DNA from: Planctomycetota bacterium | GTDB lineage: Bacteria; Planctomycetota; UBA8742; UBA2392 | DNA length: 64,000 nt | Assembly: GCA_020845475.1 (NCBI GenBank) | Contig: JADLFN010000049.1 | Span: forward strand, 67,062-131,061 | Reading direction: 5' to 3' | Shown: positions 44,554-53,268 of the stretch, piece by piece | Position numbering within the stretch: position 1 is the stretch's first letter | How the letters are laid out: the number at the start of each line of letters is the position of its first letter | Position numbers and translations under genes: made by a program | Notes under the pieces: model-generated | Databases searched by the model: none | Seen by the model: the letters and a program-made list of their open reading frames with translations, nothing else | What the model was told of the DNA's origin: nothing

Positions 44554-45405
44554 ATGCGCCCGGCCACCGAGATTGCTGCCGTACTTTCACTGCTCGATGA
44601 GCCCGATCCCGCCCGCGCCGAGGCGATGGTTGCCAGGCTGGCCCTGTGGAGTGCCGAGGAACAACAAGCGCTCGTTGTGCAGGCGCTGCATGCGGGCGAG
44701 CATGTGCAGCGCAACCTTGAAGCTGCGTTTGTGCGCGCTCGCTTTGCTCAGTTGGATGGGCCATGGCGCGAGCTGGCATCGCAGCGACGGCTCTTGCTTG
44801 AGCCCGCTCTGATGTTGCTGGCCCAGAGCGCGCCCAACACGGGCAGCGTGCAGGAAGCAACGATCACGCTCGATGAACTGGCCCGGTGCACCGGCGCACG
44901 ACTGAGCGGAGACCGTGCCTTTGACACCGGCCTGGCGGCCATGCGTGCGGTCTTGCTCGAGTTTGGCCTGTGCGGCAACGAAGCGGACTACTACAACCCT
45001 TTGAACTCGTACCTTCCCTGCGTCCTGGAGCGCAAGCTGGGCATTCCGATCAGCCTTGCTTGTGTTGCAATCCTGATTGGCCAGCGCCTTGATCTTCCGG
45101 TTCATGGCGTGGGGACGCCGGGACACTTCTTGTGTTTCTATGGAGAACCCGCAATTCCCGCCGGCACGTACTTCGATCCGTTCAATGGCTTTCGCAGCAT
45201 TTCGCGGCCGCAAGTGGAAGAGATGCTGCGGGCAATGGGCACCAAGCCGGAGCCTGCCATGTTCGCGCCTGTGAATGAACGTGAGATCGTGGCCAGAACA
45301 CTGCGCAACCTGATTGCACACTACAAGACACACTTGGAACTGGAACGCGCCCAGCGCCTGCGTTCGTGGCTGGATTGCCTCATCACGCACGGCGCAAACC
45401 CTTGA
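44554..45405 (+). CDS. SirB1-like / transglutaminase-like family protein
   Basis: 283 residues. The Transglut_core2 (SirB1) signature runs from LLEFGLCGNEADYYNPLNSY through VLERKLGIPISLACVAILIG to LPVHGVGTPGHFLCFYG, with DPFNGF downstream. The Cys of a transglutaminase triad is not clearly placed; SirB1 proteins are usually considered non-catalytic or of unknown activity. The C-terminal NLIAHYKTHLELERAQRLRSWLDCL is the TPR-like tail common to the family. Confidence 0.8.
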   Translation: MRPATEIAAVLSLLDEPDPARAEAMVARLALWSAEEQQALVVQALHAGEHVQRNLEAAFVRARFAQLDGPWRELASQRRLLLEPALMLLAQSAPNTGSVQEATITLDELARCTGARLSGDRAFDTGLAAMRAVLLEFGLCGNEADYYNPLNSYLPCVLERKLGIPISLACVAILIGQRLDLPVHGVGTPGHFLCFYGEPAIPAGTYFDPFNGFRSISRPQVEEMLRAMGTKPEPAMFAPVNEREIVARTLRNLIAHYKTHLELERAQRLRSWLDCLITHGANP

Positions 45406-45498
45406 TTTTTCGATACCTGCGCCGGTTTTTGGTGTGAACTGCGTAATGCACCGGCCGTGAGATGCACTAACTAGCGGCACTCCAAAAGGGCAACGCGT

Positions 45499-47805
45499 AT
45501 GAGGCATCAATTCACGGCGTGTTTGGTGGTAATGGCGCTCGTCGCCTCTTTTGCATTTCTGGGAACCGTTGACGCTCAGCGCGGCCCCGGCGGCGGCGGG
45601 GGCAAGGGGCCCAAAGCTCCGCCTGGACTGCCCAAGAAACTGCCCGGAAAGGGCAGCAAGACCATCCCGGCCCTGCAGATCAACGACGTCAAACCCGACG
45701 GCGAAATCGGGTTGGCCTCGTTGCTGCCTGCATCGGGTGAGCAGATGCGCTTGGGCATAACCGAAACCATGGCCTATCGGCTGGTCAGCTATTCGCAGAC
45801 CTCGCATAGCTTTCGTTTTGCAACGCTTGATTTCGCCTCGCAGAAACAGAGCCAGTTTGACGTGCCCCTGCCAAAATCCGTCAAGCCGTTCAATCTGGCA
45901 CCGCGCGTTTGCTTTGGCGGATCCGAGACCTGCATCGTGAGCCAGCAGGCGCAGGTGTGTTTCGTGAGCCTGAAAGACAAGAAAGTGGTCGTGGTCGGAG
46001 ACATCGACTCCAAGGCGCCGCTGAAGGAAGCGGCACCCACAGTGAAGGGCCGTAAAGGCAAAGGTGCCGGTGTGGGCAAGGCCGTCGAAGCGGGCCCGCC
46101 GACGGGTGGCGAATACCGAGTGCACGGGCTTGCAGGCGGCGGTTACGCGCTGTCCGTGCTGCGCAATTATGACGGCAAGAACAAGAAATGGATCAGCACC
46201 GACGCCACGCTTTATTCGTCAGCGGGCAAGGCGGTCACGCTGAAATTTGACCACAATGAACATGGCGTTCCGCCCCGCAACAAGGATTCTGTGTTCGGCA
46301 TCAAAGGCGACGAGGCGTACTTGCTCACGGTGCGTCCACAGAAGGCAGGGAACTTCAAAGCCGAGACTGAGATTCGCGTGTTGGTGTTTGATCTCAAGAC
46401 TGGCGCGCTCAAGGAGGCGCAGACCTGCCCCGACGTTTGGGGAGGAGAAGACGCCGACACTTTCATGATGACCCCCACGGGCGATTTCTTTGTCGCGCAG
46501 CCGTGGGGCAAGTACGACCGTTTTGTGACCGCGCGCGGCACGTGGAAGCAGGGTTACAAGACGGATTACTACGACGCCTGTGTAGGATTCACGCCCGATG
46601 GAGCGACGGGTTTGTTCCTTGGCAACAACACGCCGCAGCGCGCGTTCTTGAGCGCGATTGCCCTGGCGGATGGCAAGGAAGTCTGGAAGACCACCGTCAC
46701 GCACGAACAGGCTCAGGGCAACGCCGAAGACGAGCCTTTCACCAGCGTTTGCGCACAGGCCAAGGCGGTGGCTACTCACTTTGGGATCATCGCGGGCAAG
46801 ACCGCCGATGAAGCGGAGTTCATTTTCAAGGGCGAGGCGGTGAGTTTTGAGCCGCTGGCCATGACCTATGACCAGGCCGGCAAGCAGATTGCCGTTCTCG
46901 CGACAGACCGCGTGTTCATTCTTGACGCGAAGTCACATGCGGAAACGCGCACCATTTCGTTCGAGAAAGCCCTCAACAAGGGCGCGCAGGCGGAGTGCAT
47001 CAACTTCAACAAGGCCGGCGACAAATTGCTGGCCTGCGTGAAGAACGCGGGTGTCTGGTTGTTTGACCTCACCGCGGGAAACATCATCGCCACGTTGCCG
47101 GCTGTGGGCGGAGACCACGTTCGCGCACTGCCCGACCTTAGCGGAGTCCTTTTCACCCAGTCGGCTGCCGAGGGCGGCAACCTGATGCTGCAGGCATTTG
47201 GCCAGGACAAGCCCACGCGCTTTTACCGTGCGGAGTACGAAGAGGTGCAGGCGATCTGCCTCTGGAACGACGAAAAGGGCGAGAGCTTCCTCGTAACCGA
47301 GCGCGGCATGGGCGAAGGAAATCTCTTCCTGGTCAACAAGAAGGGCGAAAAAACTGACGTGTACAGTGTCAAGGAAATCGAAGCGCGACTGGTGGGAGAC
47401 AACGCGGTTACGGCCTTTGTTGCAAAGAACAAGACGTGCGTTCTGATCAACGACATTGATATGGGCGGCACGTTGCTGAATTGCACGGTTATCGCGCCCA
47501 CCAAAGACGACCCCGACCCGGTTACGGCCAGTTTTCAGGTCACGATCAAGACCGAAGAACTGGGCGGGCGCTCAACGTATGGAGCCACGGGCGCCTCGCC
47601 TTACTTTGCCGGCATGTGGGTGGGCGATGACAAATCAGCCTACCTCGCCTGCCCCGCTGGCGTGCTGACCGTGGACACCGGCAAGGCGTCGTTCACGCTG
47701 ACTTGCTGGAACCGCAAGCCCGCAGGCGTTGTTGCGGTCAATCCGCGCTCAAAGGAGTTCTTTGTCGCTGGCAGCACAGGCATGTCAGTTTACAAGCTGA
47801 AGTAA
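45499..47805 (+). CDS. Secreted beta-propeller-like protein of unknown function
   Basis: 768 residues with a signal peptide (FTACLVVMALVASFAFLGTVDAQ), then a Gly/Pro/Lys-rich linker (GPGGGGGKGPKAPPGLPKKL). The rest is a long series of beta-rich blades with phrases such as ACVGFTPDGATGLFLGNN, CINFNKAGDKLLACVKNAG and GVVAVNPRSKEFFVAGS, typical of WD40 or quinoprotein-like propellers. It is probably periplasmic. No enzyme signature or partner gene is evident. Confidence 0.65.
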   Translation: MRHQFTACLVVMALVASFAFLGTVDAQRGPGGGGGKGPKAPPGLPKKLPGKGSKTIPALQINDVKPDGEIGLASLLPASGEQMRLGITETMAYRLVSYSQTSHSFRFATLDFASQKQSQFDVPLPKSVKPFNLAPRVCFGGSETCIVSQQAQVCFVSLKDKKVVVVGDIDSKAPLKEAAPTVKGRKGKGAGVGKAVEAGPPTGGEYRVHGLAGGGYALSVLRNYDGKNKKWISTDATLYSSAGKAVTLKFDHNEHGVPPRNKDSVFGIKGDEAYLLTVRPQKAGNFKAETEIRVLVFDLKTGALKEAQTCPDVWGGEDADTFMMTPTGDFFVAQPWGKYDRFVTARGTWKQGYKTDYYDACVGFTPDGATGLFLGNNTPQRAFLSAIALADGKEVWKTTVTHEQAQGNAEDEPFTSVCAQAKAVATHFGIIAGKTADEAEFIFKGEAVSFEPLAMTYDQAGKQIAVLATDRVFILDAKSHAETRTISFEKALNKGAQAECINFNKAGDKLLACVKNAGVWLFDLTAGNIIATLPAVGGDHVRALPDLSGVLFTQSAAEGGNLMLQAFGQDKPTRFYRAEYEEVQAICLWNDEKGESFLVTERGMGEGNLFLVNKKGEKTDVYSVKEIEARLVGDNAVTAFVAKNKTCVLINDIDMGGTLLNCTVIAPTKDDPDPVTASFQVTIKTEELGGRSTYGATGASPYFAGMWVGDDKSAYLACPAGVLTVDTGKASFTLTCWNRKPAGVVAVNPRSKEFFVAGSTGMSVYKLK

Positions 47806-47806
47806 C

Positions 47807-48055
47807 TCAAGCCGCCACTTCTTCCATTGCGGGGTAGGGGTTCTCGAGCCCCAGGAATTCCTCGGGCGTAACGCCCAGCGCATAAAGCGCCTGGATGAAG
47901 CGTGCGATGTGGATGAACTCCCTCCTCGTCTCCCAGCGCGAGATCGTGGACGGGTCAACCATGACCATCGAGGCCAGCGCGTTGAGGCTAAGCCCCCGCT
48001 GACGGCGCAAGTCCTTCATGTGACGACCGCGGTGAATCTTCATTTCGCTTTCCAT
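47807..48055 (-). CDS. Small XRE-family helix-turn-helix regulator
   Basis: 82 residues from the ATG at 48055 (GGAG upstream). Almost the whole protein is a Cro/CI-type helix-turn-helix: MKDLRRQRGLSLNALASMVMVDPSTISRWETRREF, then ALYALGVTPEEFLGLENPYP. It is divergent from fmt, 128 bases away. The palindrome around GTATAC in that gap may be its own operator. Confidence 0.82.
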   Translation of the reverse strand: MESEMKIHRGRHMKDLRRQRGLSLNALASMVMVDPSTISRWETRREFIHIARFIQALYALGVTPEEFLGLENPYPAMEEVAA

Positions 48056-48142
48056 GGCATTCTCCGGTGGGTGCGCCTTTGCCGGGTTCAGTGAGCCAAG
48101 CCGCCCGCATTCTGATAAAAGGCTCCGCCTGAACCTGCTGGT

Positions 48143-48156
48143 GTTAGTATACCAAA
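48143..48156. promoter_or_regulatory. GTATAC-centred palindrome between XRE and fmt genes
   Basis: The sequence TTAGTATACCAA with core GTATAC is an inverted repeat with one mismatched pair, lying in the divergent promoter region about 30 bases before the fmt start and 90 bases from the XRE start. It overlaps AT-rich sequence that could be a -10 element for either gene. An operator for the XRE protein is a reasonable guess. Confidence 0.4.
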
Positions 48157-48183
48157 CAAAGCCAAAAACAGCAAATAGATAAA

Positions 48184-49143
48184 ATGCCGCTAAACGTAGT
48201 TTTTTTCGGGACGCCCGCCATCGCGGTGCCAACGCTGCGCGAGTTGGTCGCCTCACCTTCGCTGCGCGTGACGGCCGTGTTTACTCAGCCTGCGGCAAGG
48301 CGTTCGCGGCGCGGTCAGGCGGAACCCAGCGAAGTTGCAGTCTGCGCCCGCGGCTTGAGCCTTGAAACCCATGAAGATGAGAGCGTCAACGAAGGCGCGG
48401 CTTTTGAGCGGTTGAACGCGCTTGCGCCCGAGGCCATCGCAGTCGTCAGCTTCGGGCAGATCCTCAAGAAGCGTGTCCTTGAATTGCCGCGGCATGGGTG
48501 CCTGAACTTTCATCCCAGCATGTTGCCGGCGTTTCGTGGCGCGGCGCCGATTCAGCGCGCCGTGATGGCCGGAGTGCGCGTCTCGGGCCTGACGATCATG
48601 CGTCTGGTGCGCAGGCTTGATGCCGGCCCGATACTGGATCAGCGCCCGTGGGAGATCGGCGATACGCTCAACGCCGAACAGCTCATGGAGCAGGCGGGAG
48701 GCCTTGGCGCCGTGATGATGCGCAATGTGCTGGAGCAGTTGGCGCGCGGCGAGAGCCCGGTAGCCCGCATGCAGGATGACAGTCTTGCCACGCTTGCGCC
48801 GCCGCTGGCCAAGAACGATGGCGTGCTCGACTTCCGCCGCGATGCGCAGTCTCTTTCCGATCTGGTTCGCGGTGTGCAGCCCTGGCCGCGTGCGCAGGCC
48901 ATGCTGACTGGCGAAAACGCGCGCCGCGTGATTGTGCATGAGGCGGTGCCGATATCGGGCAGCGGCGCGTGCGGCGAGGTGGTCGCAATCGACAAGTCAG
49001 GAATTCAAGTCGCGTGCGGCCGTGGCGCTCTCGCTCTCCGCCGCGTGCAGCTCGAAGGAAAGTCAGCAGTGAACGGATTTGAACTGGCCAATGGCTTGCG
49101 CCTTCAGCCGGGCGCGCGTTTTGCATTGCCGGAGACACCATGA
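48184..49143 (+). CDS. fmt: Methionyl-tRNA formyltransferase
   Basis: Formylates Met-tRNAi with 10-formyl-THF for translation initiation. VVFFGTPAIAVPTL opens the protein; the catalytic Asn-His-Asp set is visible in CLNFHPSMLPAFRGAAPIQ and RRLDAGPIL. 319 residues, normal length. A diverged VFTQPAARRSRRGQ replaces the usual VxTxPDxPxGRG loop. It overlaps the next gene by 4 bases (ATGA). The usual partner def is not present here. Confidence 0.94.
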   Translation: MPLNVVFFGTPAIAVPTLRELVASPSLRVTAVFTQPAARRSRRGQAEPSEVAVCARGLSLETHEDESVNEGAAFERLNALAPEAIAVVSFGQILKKRVLELPRHGCLNFHPSMLPAFRGAAPIQRAVMAGVRVSGLTIMRLVRRLDAGPILDQRPWEIGDTLNAEQLMEQAGGLGAVMMRNVLEQLARGESPVARMQDDSLATLAPPLAKNDGVLDFRRDAQSLSDLVRGVQPWPRAQAMLTGENARRVIVHEAVPISGSGACGEVVAIDKSGIQVACGRGALALRRVQLEGKSAVNGFELANGLRLQPGARFALPETP

Positions 49144-50567
49144 GTGGCGAAGAGTCCAGTGCCGGCGAAAAGCGGCCAGACACCAACCTCTGGTACCGTT
49201 TCGAGCCGCTGCTCAAGCCGCGCCAGATTGTTCGCGTCAAGGGGGACAAACGCGCGGTGCTGACGCAATTATGCGCGGCTGCGTCGCGTTCGCTCAACTT
49301 GACATCGGCTGAGCATGCGGAGCTGTGGTCGGCGCTCTTGTCGCGCGAGGCTGCAGTGAACACGCAGTTGGGGCCGGGTTGGGCTGCACCTCATGTGAGC
49401 ATTGCCGGCTCGCACGGAGTCTTGCTGGTGGTCGGGCGATCGCACGAGGGCATCGACTACGGCCGGCCGGAAATGGGGCCGGTTCACCTCATCTTCTTGT
49501 TCGTCACGTCGCATGAAGGCCATGGTGATTACCTGCGTGCAGTCTCGACGCTGGCGCGGGCCTTTCGCGGTGAAGAGCGCGGATTGCGCTTCAAGCGCGC
49601 GCTGGCAGCCACTTCGCCGGAGCGCCTTGGGAACGCGCTCTGCGAGCAGGTAGCGCGATCGCGGGTGGTCGTTCCGCGCCGGCTGCCCGCAGTTACTCGC
49701 ACTTTGATCAAACATCTGTTGCGCTTTGCAGGCGACATCGACGCCGAAGTGATACTGCTGTTTGCCGACGTGTTCCGCACGCCCGCCGAACTTGAACCGC
49801 TGATGAACACCAAGGTCGTTCTGGCTACGCGCGCTTCGCCGCTTCCTGAAGCGCTGGTGGCACGCGCCAGGGGCGTGGTGCGCCTTTCGCACAACCAGCT
49901 CTCCCATGAGAGCGCGTTTCAACTGGCTTTGCTCCAGGCCAGCGCCCGCGGTTTGATTGGTACGGGCCTGGTGGTTTCAGCGTGCGGCGACCGCGAAAGC
50001 GACGACTTGGATAGCATCCGCATCGAGACACCCTCGAAGCTGCATGCACAGTTGCTGGATGCCGAGGCGCGCAGAGTCGTTGCATCCGAGGTTCTCGAGC
50101 GCGCGCTCGAAATCGCGGTGGATCTCGCCGAGCAAGGTCGAGAGGGCGCGCCGTTGGGTATGAGCATGGTGCTGGGTGACTATGAAAACGTGAAGCCGCT
50201 CACGCAGCAACTGACGATCAACCCGTTCAAGGGCTACAGCGAGCCCGAACGCAGCATCCTCGACCCGACGCTGGAAGAAACAGTCAAAGAGTTTGCCGCG
50301 ATCGACGGCGCATTCGTCGTCAGCGGCGATGGCGTAATCCAGAGTGCGGGCACCTACCTTTCGCCGCCCGCCGACACCAAGGTTGACCTTGTTTCGGGTC
50401 TGGGCGCGCGCCATCGCGCCGGTGCCGCCATGAGCAAGGCCACGAAGGCCGTGGTGATCGTGCTTTCGCAGAGCACCGGTCGCGTTACGGTGTATCGCGG
50501 CGGCCGCGAAATCATGGCGGTCTCGCCGCCGCGCGCGCGCATCGAGTTCCGCAATCCGGAGAATTGA
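49140..50567 (+). CDS. Diadenylate cyclase fused to a PTS EIIA domain
   Basis: 475 residues with three parts. Residues ~25-160 are a PTS EIIA type-2 domain, with the phosphorylatable His85 in LGPGWAAPHVSI and HLIFLFVTSHEGHGDYLRAVSTLA. Residues ~175-295 resemble the pyruvate-kinase C-terminal fold (AEVILLFADVFRTP, TKVVLATRASPLP, GLIGTGLVVSACG). Residues ~330-465 are a DisA_N/DAC domain with AIDGAFVVSGDGVIQSAG (Asp-Gly-Ala at 389-391), LGARHRAGAAMS (Arg-His-Arg at 424-426) and VVIVLSQSTGRVTVY. It should make c-di-AMP from two ATP, possibly tuned by PTS phosphorylation. The PK-like/DAC order resembles CdaZ-type enzymes; the EIIA addition is unusual. Co-translated with fmt. Confidence 0.85.
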   Translation: MSGEESSAGEKRPDTNLWYRFEPLLKPRQIVRVKGDKRAVLTQLCAAASRSLNLTSAEHAELWSALLSREAAVNTQLGPGWAAPHVSIAGSHGVLLVVGRSHEGIDYGRPEMGPVHLIFLFVTSHEGHGDYLRAVSTLARAFRGEERGLRFKRALAATSPERLGNALCEQVARSRVVVPRRLPAVTRTLIKHLLRFAGDIDAEVILLFADVFRTPAELEPLMNTKVVLATRASPLPEALVARARGVVRLSHNQLSHESAFQLALLQASARGLIGTGLVVSACGDRESDDLDSIRIETPSKLHAQLLDAEARRVVASEVLERALEIAVDLAEQGREGAPLGMSMVLGDYENVKPLTQQLTINPFKGYSEPERSILDPTLEETVKEFAAIDGAFVVSGDGVIQSAGTYLSPPADTKVDLVSGLGARHRAGAAMSKATKAVVIVLSQSTGRVTVYRGGREIMAVSPPRARIEFRNPEN

Positions 50568-50568
50568 G

Positions 50569-51381
50569 ATGGCCGCCAGAAACCCCCAGGCCGAACAAAT
50601 GGCCGACGAAAGCATGGTGCGCAACCTTGCAGCGCAGGCGAAGGCGATCTGGCCCCAGGAGCGCCCGTTATTTGAAAGCTATGCGCTCAAGAGCAGAGCG
50701 CGAATCCTCGATCTCGCGTGCGGCACCGGCGAAATCACCGAGCGCCTTGCGGATCTGTTTCCGGACGCGGAGTTGCTGGGGTTGGATGTTGAACCCGCCC
50801 ACCTGGAACGCGCGCGCAAACGCTGCGAGAGATTTGAAAAGCGCGTGCACTTTGAAGTCGGCGACGCATTTGCGCTCAAGCTTCCCCGCGCGAGCTTCGA
50901 TCTCACCGTTTGCCGTCATCTGTTTCAGGCCGTGCCGCAGCCGCAGCTTATCATTGAGCAAATGAAACGAGTGCTCAAGCCCAAGGGGCGAATTCATCTG
51001 ATCGTCGAGGACTACAGCCTGATGCTGTTCGCGCCCACGCGCGGCCACTGCGACGAGTTCTTTGCGCGCGGCCCGCTGGCTTACGGCAAAGCCACAGGCA
51101 CTGACCTGCGCATTGGCCGCAAGACACCGGCGATGCTCTTTGAGCTGGGCTTTTCGGATGTGCGCTGCAACTTCATCGTGATTGACACGTTAAGAGTGAA
51201 GCGCGCAGTGTTCGCGGGTATCTGGAAGGCATGGCGCGACGGTTATTCGGACACGATCGCAAGGCACACCGGCCAGACTCGGCGCAAAGTGTGGAGAGGC
51301 TGGAATGACATGATCGCCGCCATCGAGAATCCCAGGGGCTATGGCGTATGGCTGCTGCCATGCGTGAGCGGAAGAAAGTAG
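50569..51381 (+). CDS. Class I SAM-dependent methyltransferase
   Basis: 270 residues. Motif I ILDLACGTGEITERLADLFP, motif II-like LLGLDVEPAHLERARKRC and post-motif VGDAFALKLPRASFDLTVCRHLFQAVPQP are those of a class I methyltransferase (UbiE/Methyltransf_25 type). The acceptor is unknown. It begins one base after the diadenylate cyclase stop, so fmt, the cyclase and this gene probably form one operon. Confidence 0.85.
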   Translation: MAARNPQAEQMADESMVRNLAAQAKAIWPQERPLFESYALKSRARILDLACGTGEITERLADLFPDAELLGLDVEPAHLERARKRCERFEKRVHFEVGDAFALKLPRASFDLTVCRHLFQAVPQPQLIIEQMKRVLKPKGRIHLIVEDYSLMLFAPTRGHCDEFFARGPLAYGKATGTDLRIGRKTPAMLFELGFSDVRCNFIVIDTLRVKRAVFAGIWKAWRDGYSDTIARHTGQTRRKVWRGWNDMIAAIENPRGYGVWLLPCVSGRK

Positions 51382-51391
51382 CCGCGCGCAT

Positions 51392-51419
51392 TTGCCAAAC
51401 CCGATATACATTGTATCAT
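51392..51419 (+). promoter_or_regulatory. Putative promoter of the SGNH hydrolase gene
   Basis: TTGCCA (51392-51397), 16-base spacer, TATCAT (51414-51419), in a markedly AT-rich patch that also contains a TATATGATATA near-palindrome. The start codon of the next gene is 44 bases further on. AT-rich DNA is rare in this window, which supports a regulatory role. Confidence 0.5.
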
Positions 51420-51462
51420 TATATGATATAAGTTCGCGCGCCATGTTGTGCTGGGGGTTGCC

Positions 51463-52584
51463 ATGCGCATTCGCTCTCTCGTGTTTACCGGCTTGCTGGC
51501 CGCGCTCTTGGCTTTGATGGATGTTGCCGCTGTGGCGCGTTTTCAACGCAGCTATGAATGGTGGGACGCACTGGCCATCGCCCTTGCTGCTGTGTGCGCG
51601 CTGCTTGTTGTCGCCGGTGCCCTGCGCCGCGGGCGGCGCGCCGAGCGCGCCCCTTCTCCTCGCTGGTTTGAACTGCGCGCCAACGTTGTCGGCCTTTGTG
51701 CGCTGCCCGTTCTCGCGCTGTGGGGGGGGTTCAGGGTTCCGGCGGGCATGGGCAGCGGACCGGCCGGCCCCGCTGTTGACGTGTCAAGATTCGCCAAGCC
51801 ATGGCGGCAGGAGCCCGTGCAATTTGTGGCGCTGGGCGATTCTGTCAGCACCGGATATGGCGCCGGCACGGGACTTGGCTACTTTGACCTGATCATCAAG
51901 AACCACGATGGCGTGTACCCAGAAATGCGCGGCGCGGAACTGTCGCGTGCGCTGCCCGAGTTTTCCGTGATGCGCCTGGCCGCCAATTCGACAAACTCGC
52001 TGGAGCACGAGCGCGTTATCGAGGCCATGGCCGAGGCCGATCGCGATGTCTTTGGCGTCATCTGCATCACCACCGGCGGCATTGATCTGATTCACCCTTA
52101 TGGTCGCGGCACTCCCAAGGAGGGCGCGATGTTCGGCGCCACCTACGACGCCGCAAAACCCTGGATTGAGCGTTTTGAGACACGCCTTGACCGCATGATG
52201 CGGGCCCTCAAGGCAAAGTTCCCCGGCGGCTGCGCCGTGTTTATCGCCACGATCTATGACCCGACCGATGGCGAAGAGGACATTGAAAACGCCGGGCCGA
52301 TTTTCTGGCTTGGCCCCTGGCCCGAAGGCATGAAGATCTTTGAGGGGTTCAACGCCGCCATCGCGCGCATAGCCGAAAAGCATGAGCATGTGCATCTGGT
52401 GGATGTCCATAAGGTCATGCTCGGGCACGGCATTCACTGCCGCGACCGCGACAATCCACACTATCACCCCGATGACCCCACTTACTGGTATTACGTGAAT
52501 CTCGAAGATCCAAACCAGCGCGGCTATGACGCCATTCGGCGCGCGTTTCTCAATGCGATCGCAGACGCCCTTGAGCCGCGCTGA
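51463..52584 (+). CDS. Membrane-anchored SGNH/GDSL hydrolase
   Basis: 373 residues from the ATG at 51463. Up to three N-terminal hydrophobic helices are followed by an extracytoplasmic SGNH hydrolase domain: block I VALGDSVSTGYG (nucleophile Ser), NSTNSLEHERV, block III ICITTGGIDLI, and a C-terminal region rich in His/Asp (HYHPDDPTYWYYVN, GYDAIRRAFLNAI). Ester hydrolysis on envelope glycans or lipids is likely. TTGACGTGTCAA, a variant of the dispersed palindrome, is at 51776-51787 just before the catalytic domain. Confidence 0.8.
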   Translation: MRIRSLVFTGLLAALLALMDVAAVARFQRSYEWWDALAIALAAVCALLVVAGALRRGRRAERAPSPRWFELRANVVGLCALPVLALWGGFRVPAGMGSGPAGPAVDVSRFAKPWRQEPVQFVALGDSVSTGYGAGTGLGYFDLIIKNHDGVYPEMRGAELSRALPEFSVMRLAANSTNSLEHERVIEAMAEADRDVFGVICITTGGIDLIHPYGRGTPKEGAMFGATYDAAKPWIERFETRLDRMMRALKAKFPGGCAVFIATIYDPTDGEEDIENAGPIFWLGPWPEGMKIFEGFNAAIARIAEKHEHVHLVDVHKVMLGHGIHCRDRDNPHYHPDDPTYWYYVNLEDPNQRGYDAIRRAFLNAIADALEPR

Positions 52585-52605
52585 TGGCCGCCGTAATCTG
52601 AGCCC

Positions 52606-53268
52606 GTGGATCCCGATCCTGTGTTTCGACTTAAGGTGCTTGTCTTCATCGCCGTGGTGCTGGGCGTGTTCCTGGTTTCGTTTGTGGCCCAACGCTGTTG
52701 GATCTGGCTCAAGACGCGCAAGCGCGACGACGTTGAAACCAGCCATGTGGTGCCGGTGCTCGACTTCAGCTTGTTGGCGCTGGGAGGCATGGTGATCTGG
52801 TTTGCGCTCGAGGGCCTGATGCTTTCGCTCGGCCTCTCGGCGTTTGCGCAGGTGCCGCCCGCACGCCAGAAAATCGCGGAGATTGAAGTGGGCCGCACGG
52901 ATCCCGTCAGCGGCCAGCTTACTCTGCTGTTTTACCCGGTCGATGCCGCCGGCCAGCGCCGGCGCGGATATCACGTGCCGGTGTTTACCAGCGGCAAGCG
53001 CTTTGAATTGAATGTCGAAGTTTTCAAGTGGCGCGCGATGTGGTCGTGGCTGGGCGAAACGGGCTTCTTCCAGTATGTCAGCCTGGGCGGCGATGCCGGC
53101 GCGAACATCAAAGATCTAAAGTTCGGCGAAAAGCCGGCCGGCGTGGGCGGCGCGATGTTTCTGGCCCCGTCAACAAACTGGACAGCACGCCCCGGCCAGG
53201 ATGTCCGCGAGGGTGACGTGTTTGACGTGCACCTCTCGGGCGAAAAAGCAGAAGTCACACTGCGCTAG
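52606..53268 (+). CDS. Membrane protein of unknown function
   Basis: 220 residues from a GTG at 52606. Two N-terminal membrane helices (VLVFIAVVLGVFLVSFVAQ and FSLLALGGMVIWFALEGLML) are followed by a beta-rich domain (GQLTLLFYPVDAAGQ, FELNVEVFKWRAMWSWLG, VREGDVFDVHLSGEKAEVTLR). The composition of the middle segment is reminiscent of proteins that handle quinone or cytochrome oxidoreductase assembly, but no family is assigned. Its stop shares the palindrome CTAG (53265-53268) with the stop of the convergent ABC permease gene. Confidence 0.6.
   Translation: MDPDPVFRLKVLVFIAVVLGVFLVSFVAQRCWIWLKTRKRDDVETSHVVPVLDFSLLALGGMVIWFALEGLMLSLGLSAFAQVPPARQKIAEIEVGRTDPVSGQLTLLFYPVDAAGQRRRGYHVPVFTSGKRFELNVEVFKWRAMWSWLGETGFFQYVSLGGDAGANIKDLKFGEKPAGVGGAMFLAPSTNWTARPGQDVREGDVFDVHLSGEKAEVTLR

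Noticed and set aside
44587-46125. 512-codon minus-strand frame over the SirB1-like and propeller-like genes.
   Set aside because: Both plus-strand genes have recognisable features (SirB1 signature, signal peptide); the minus frame does not.
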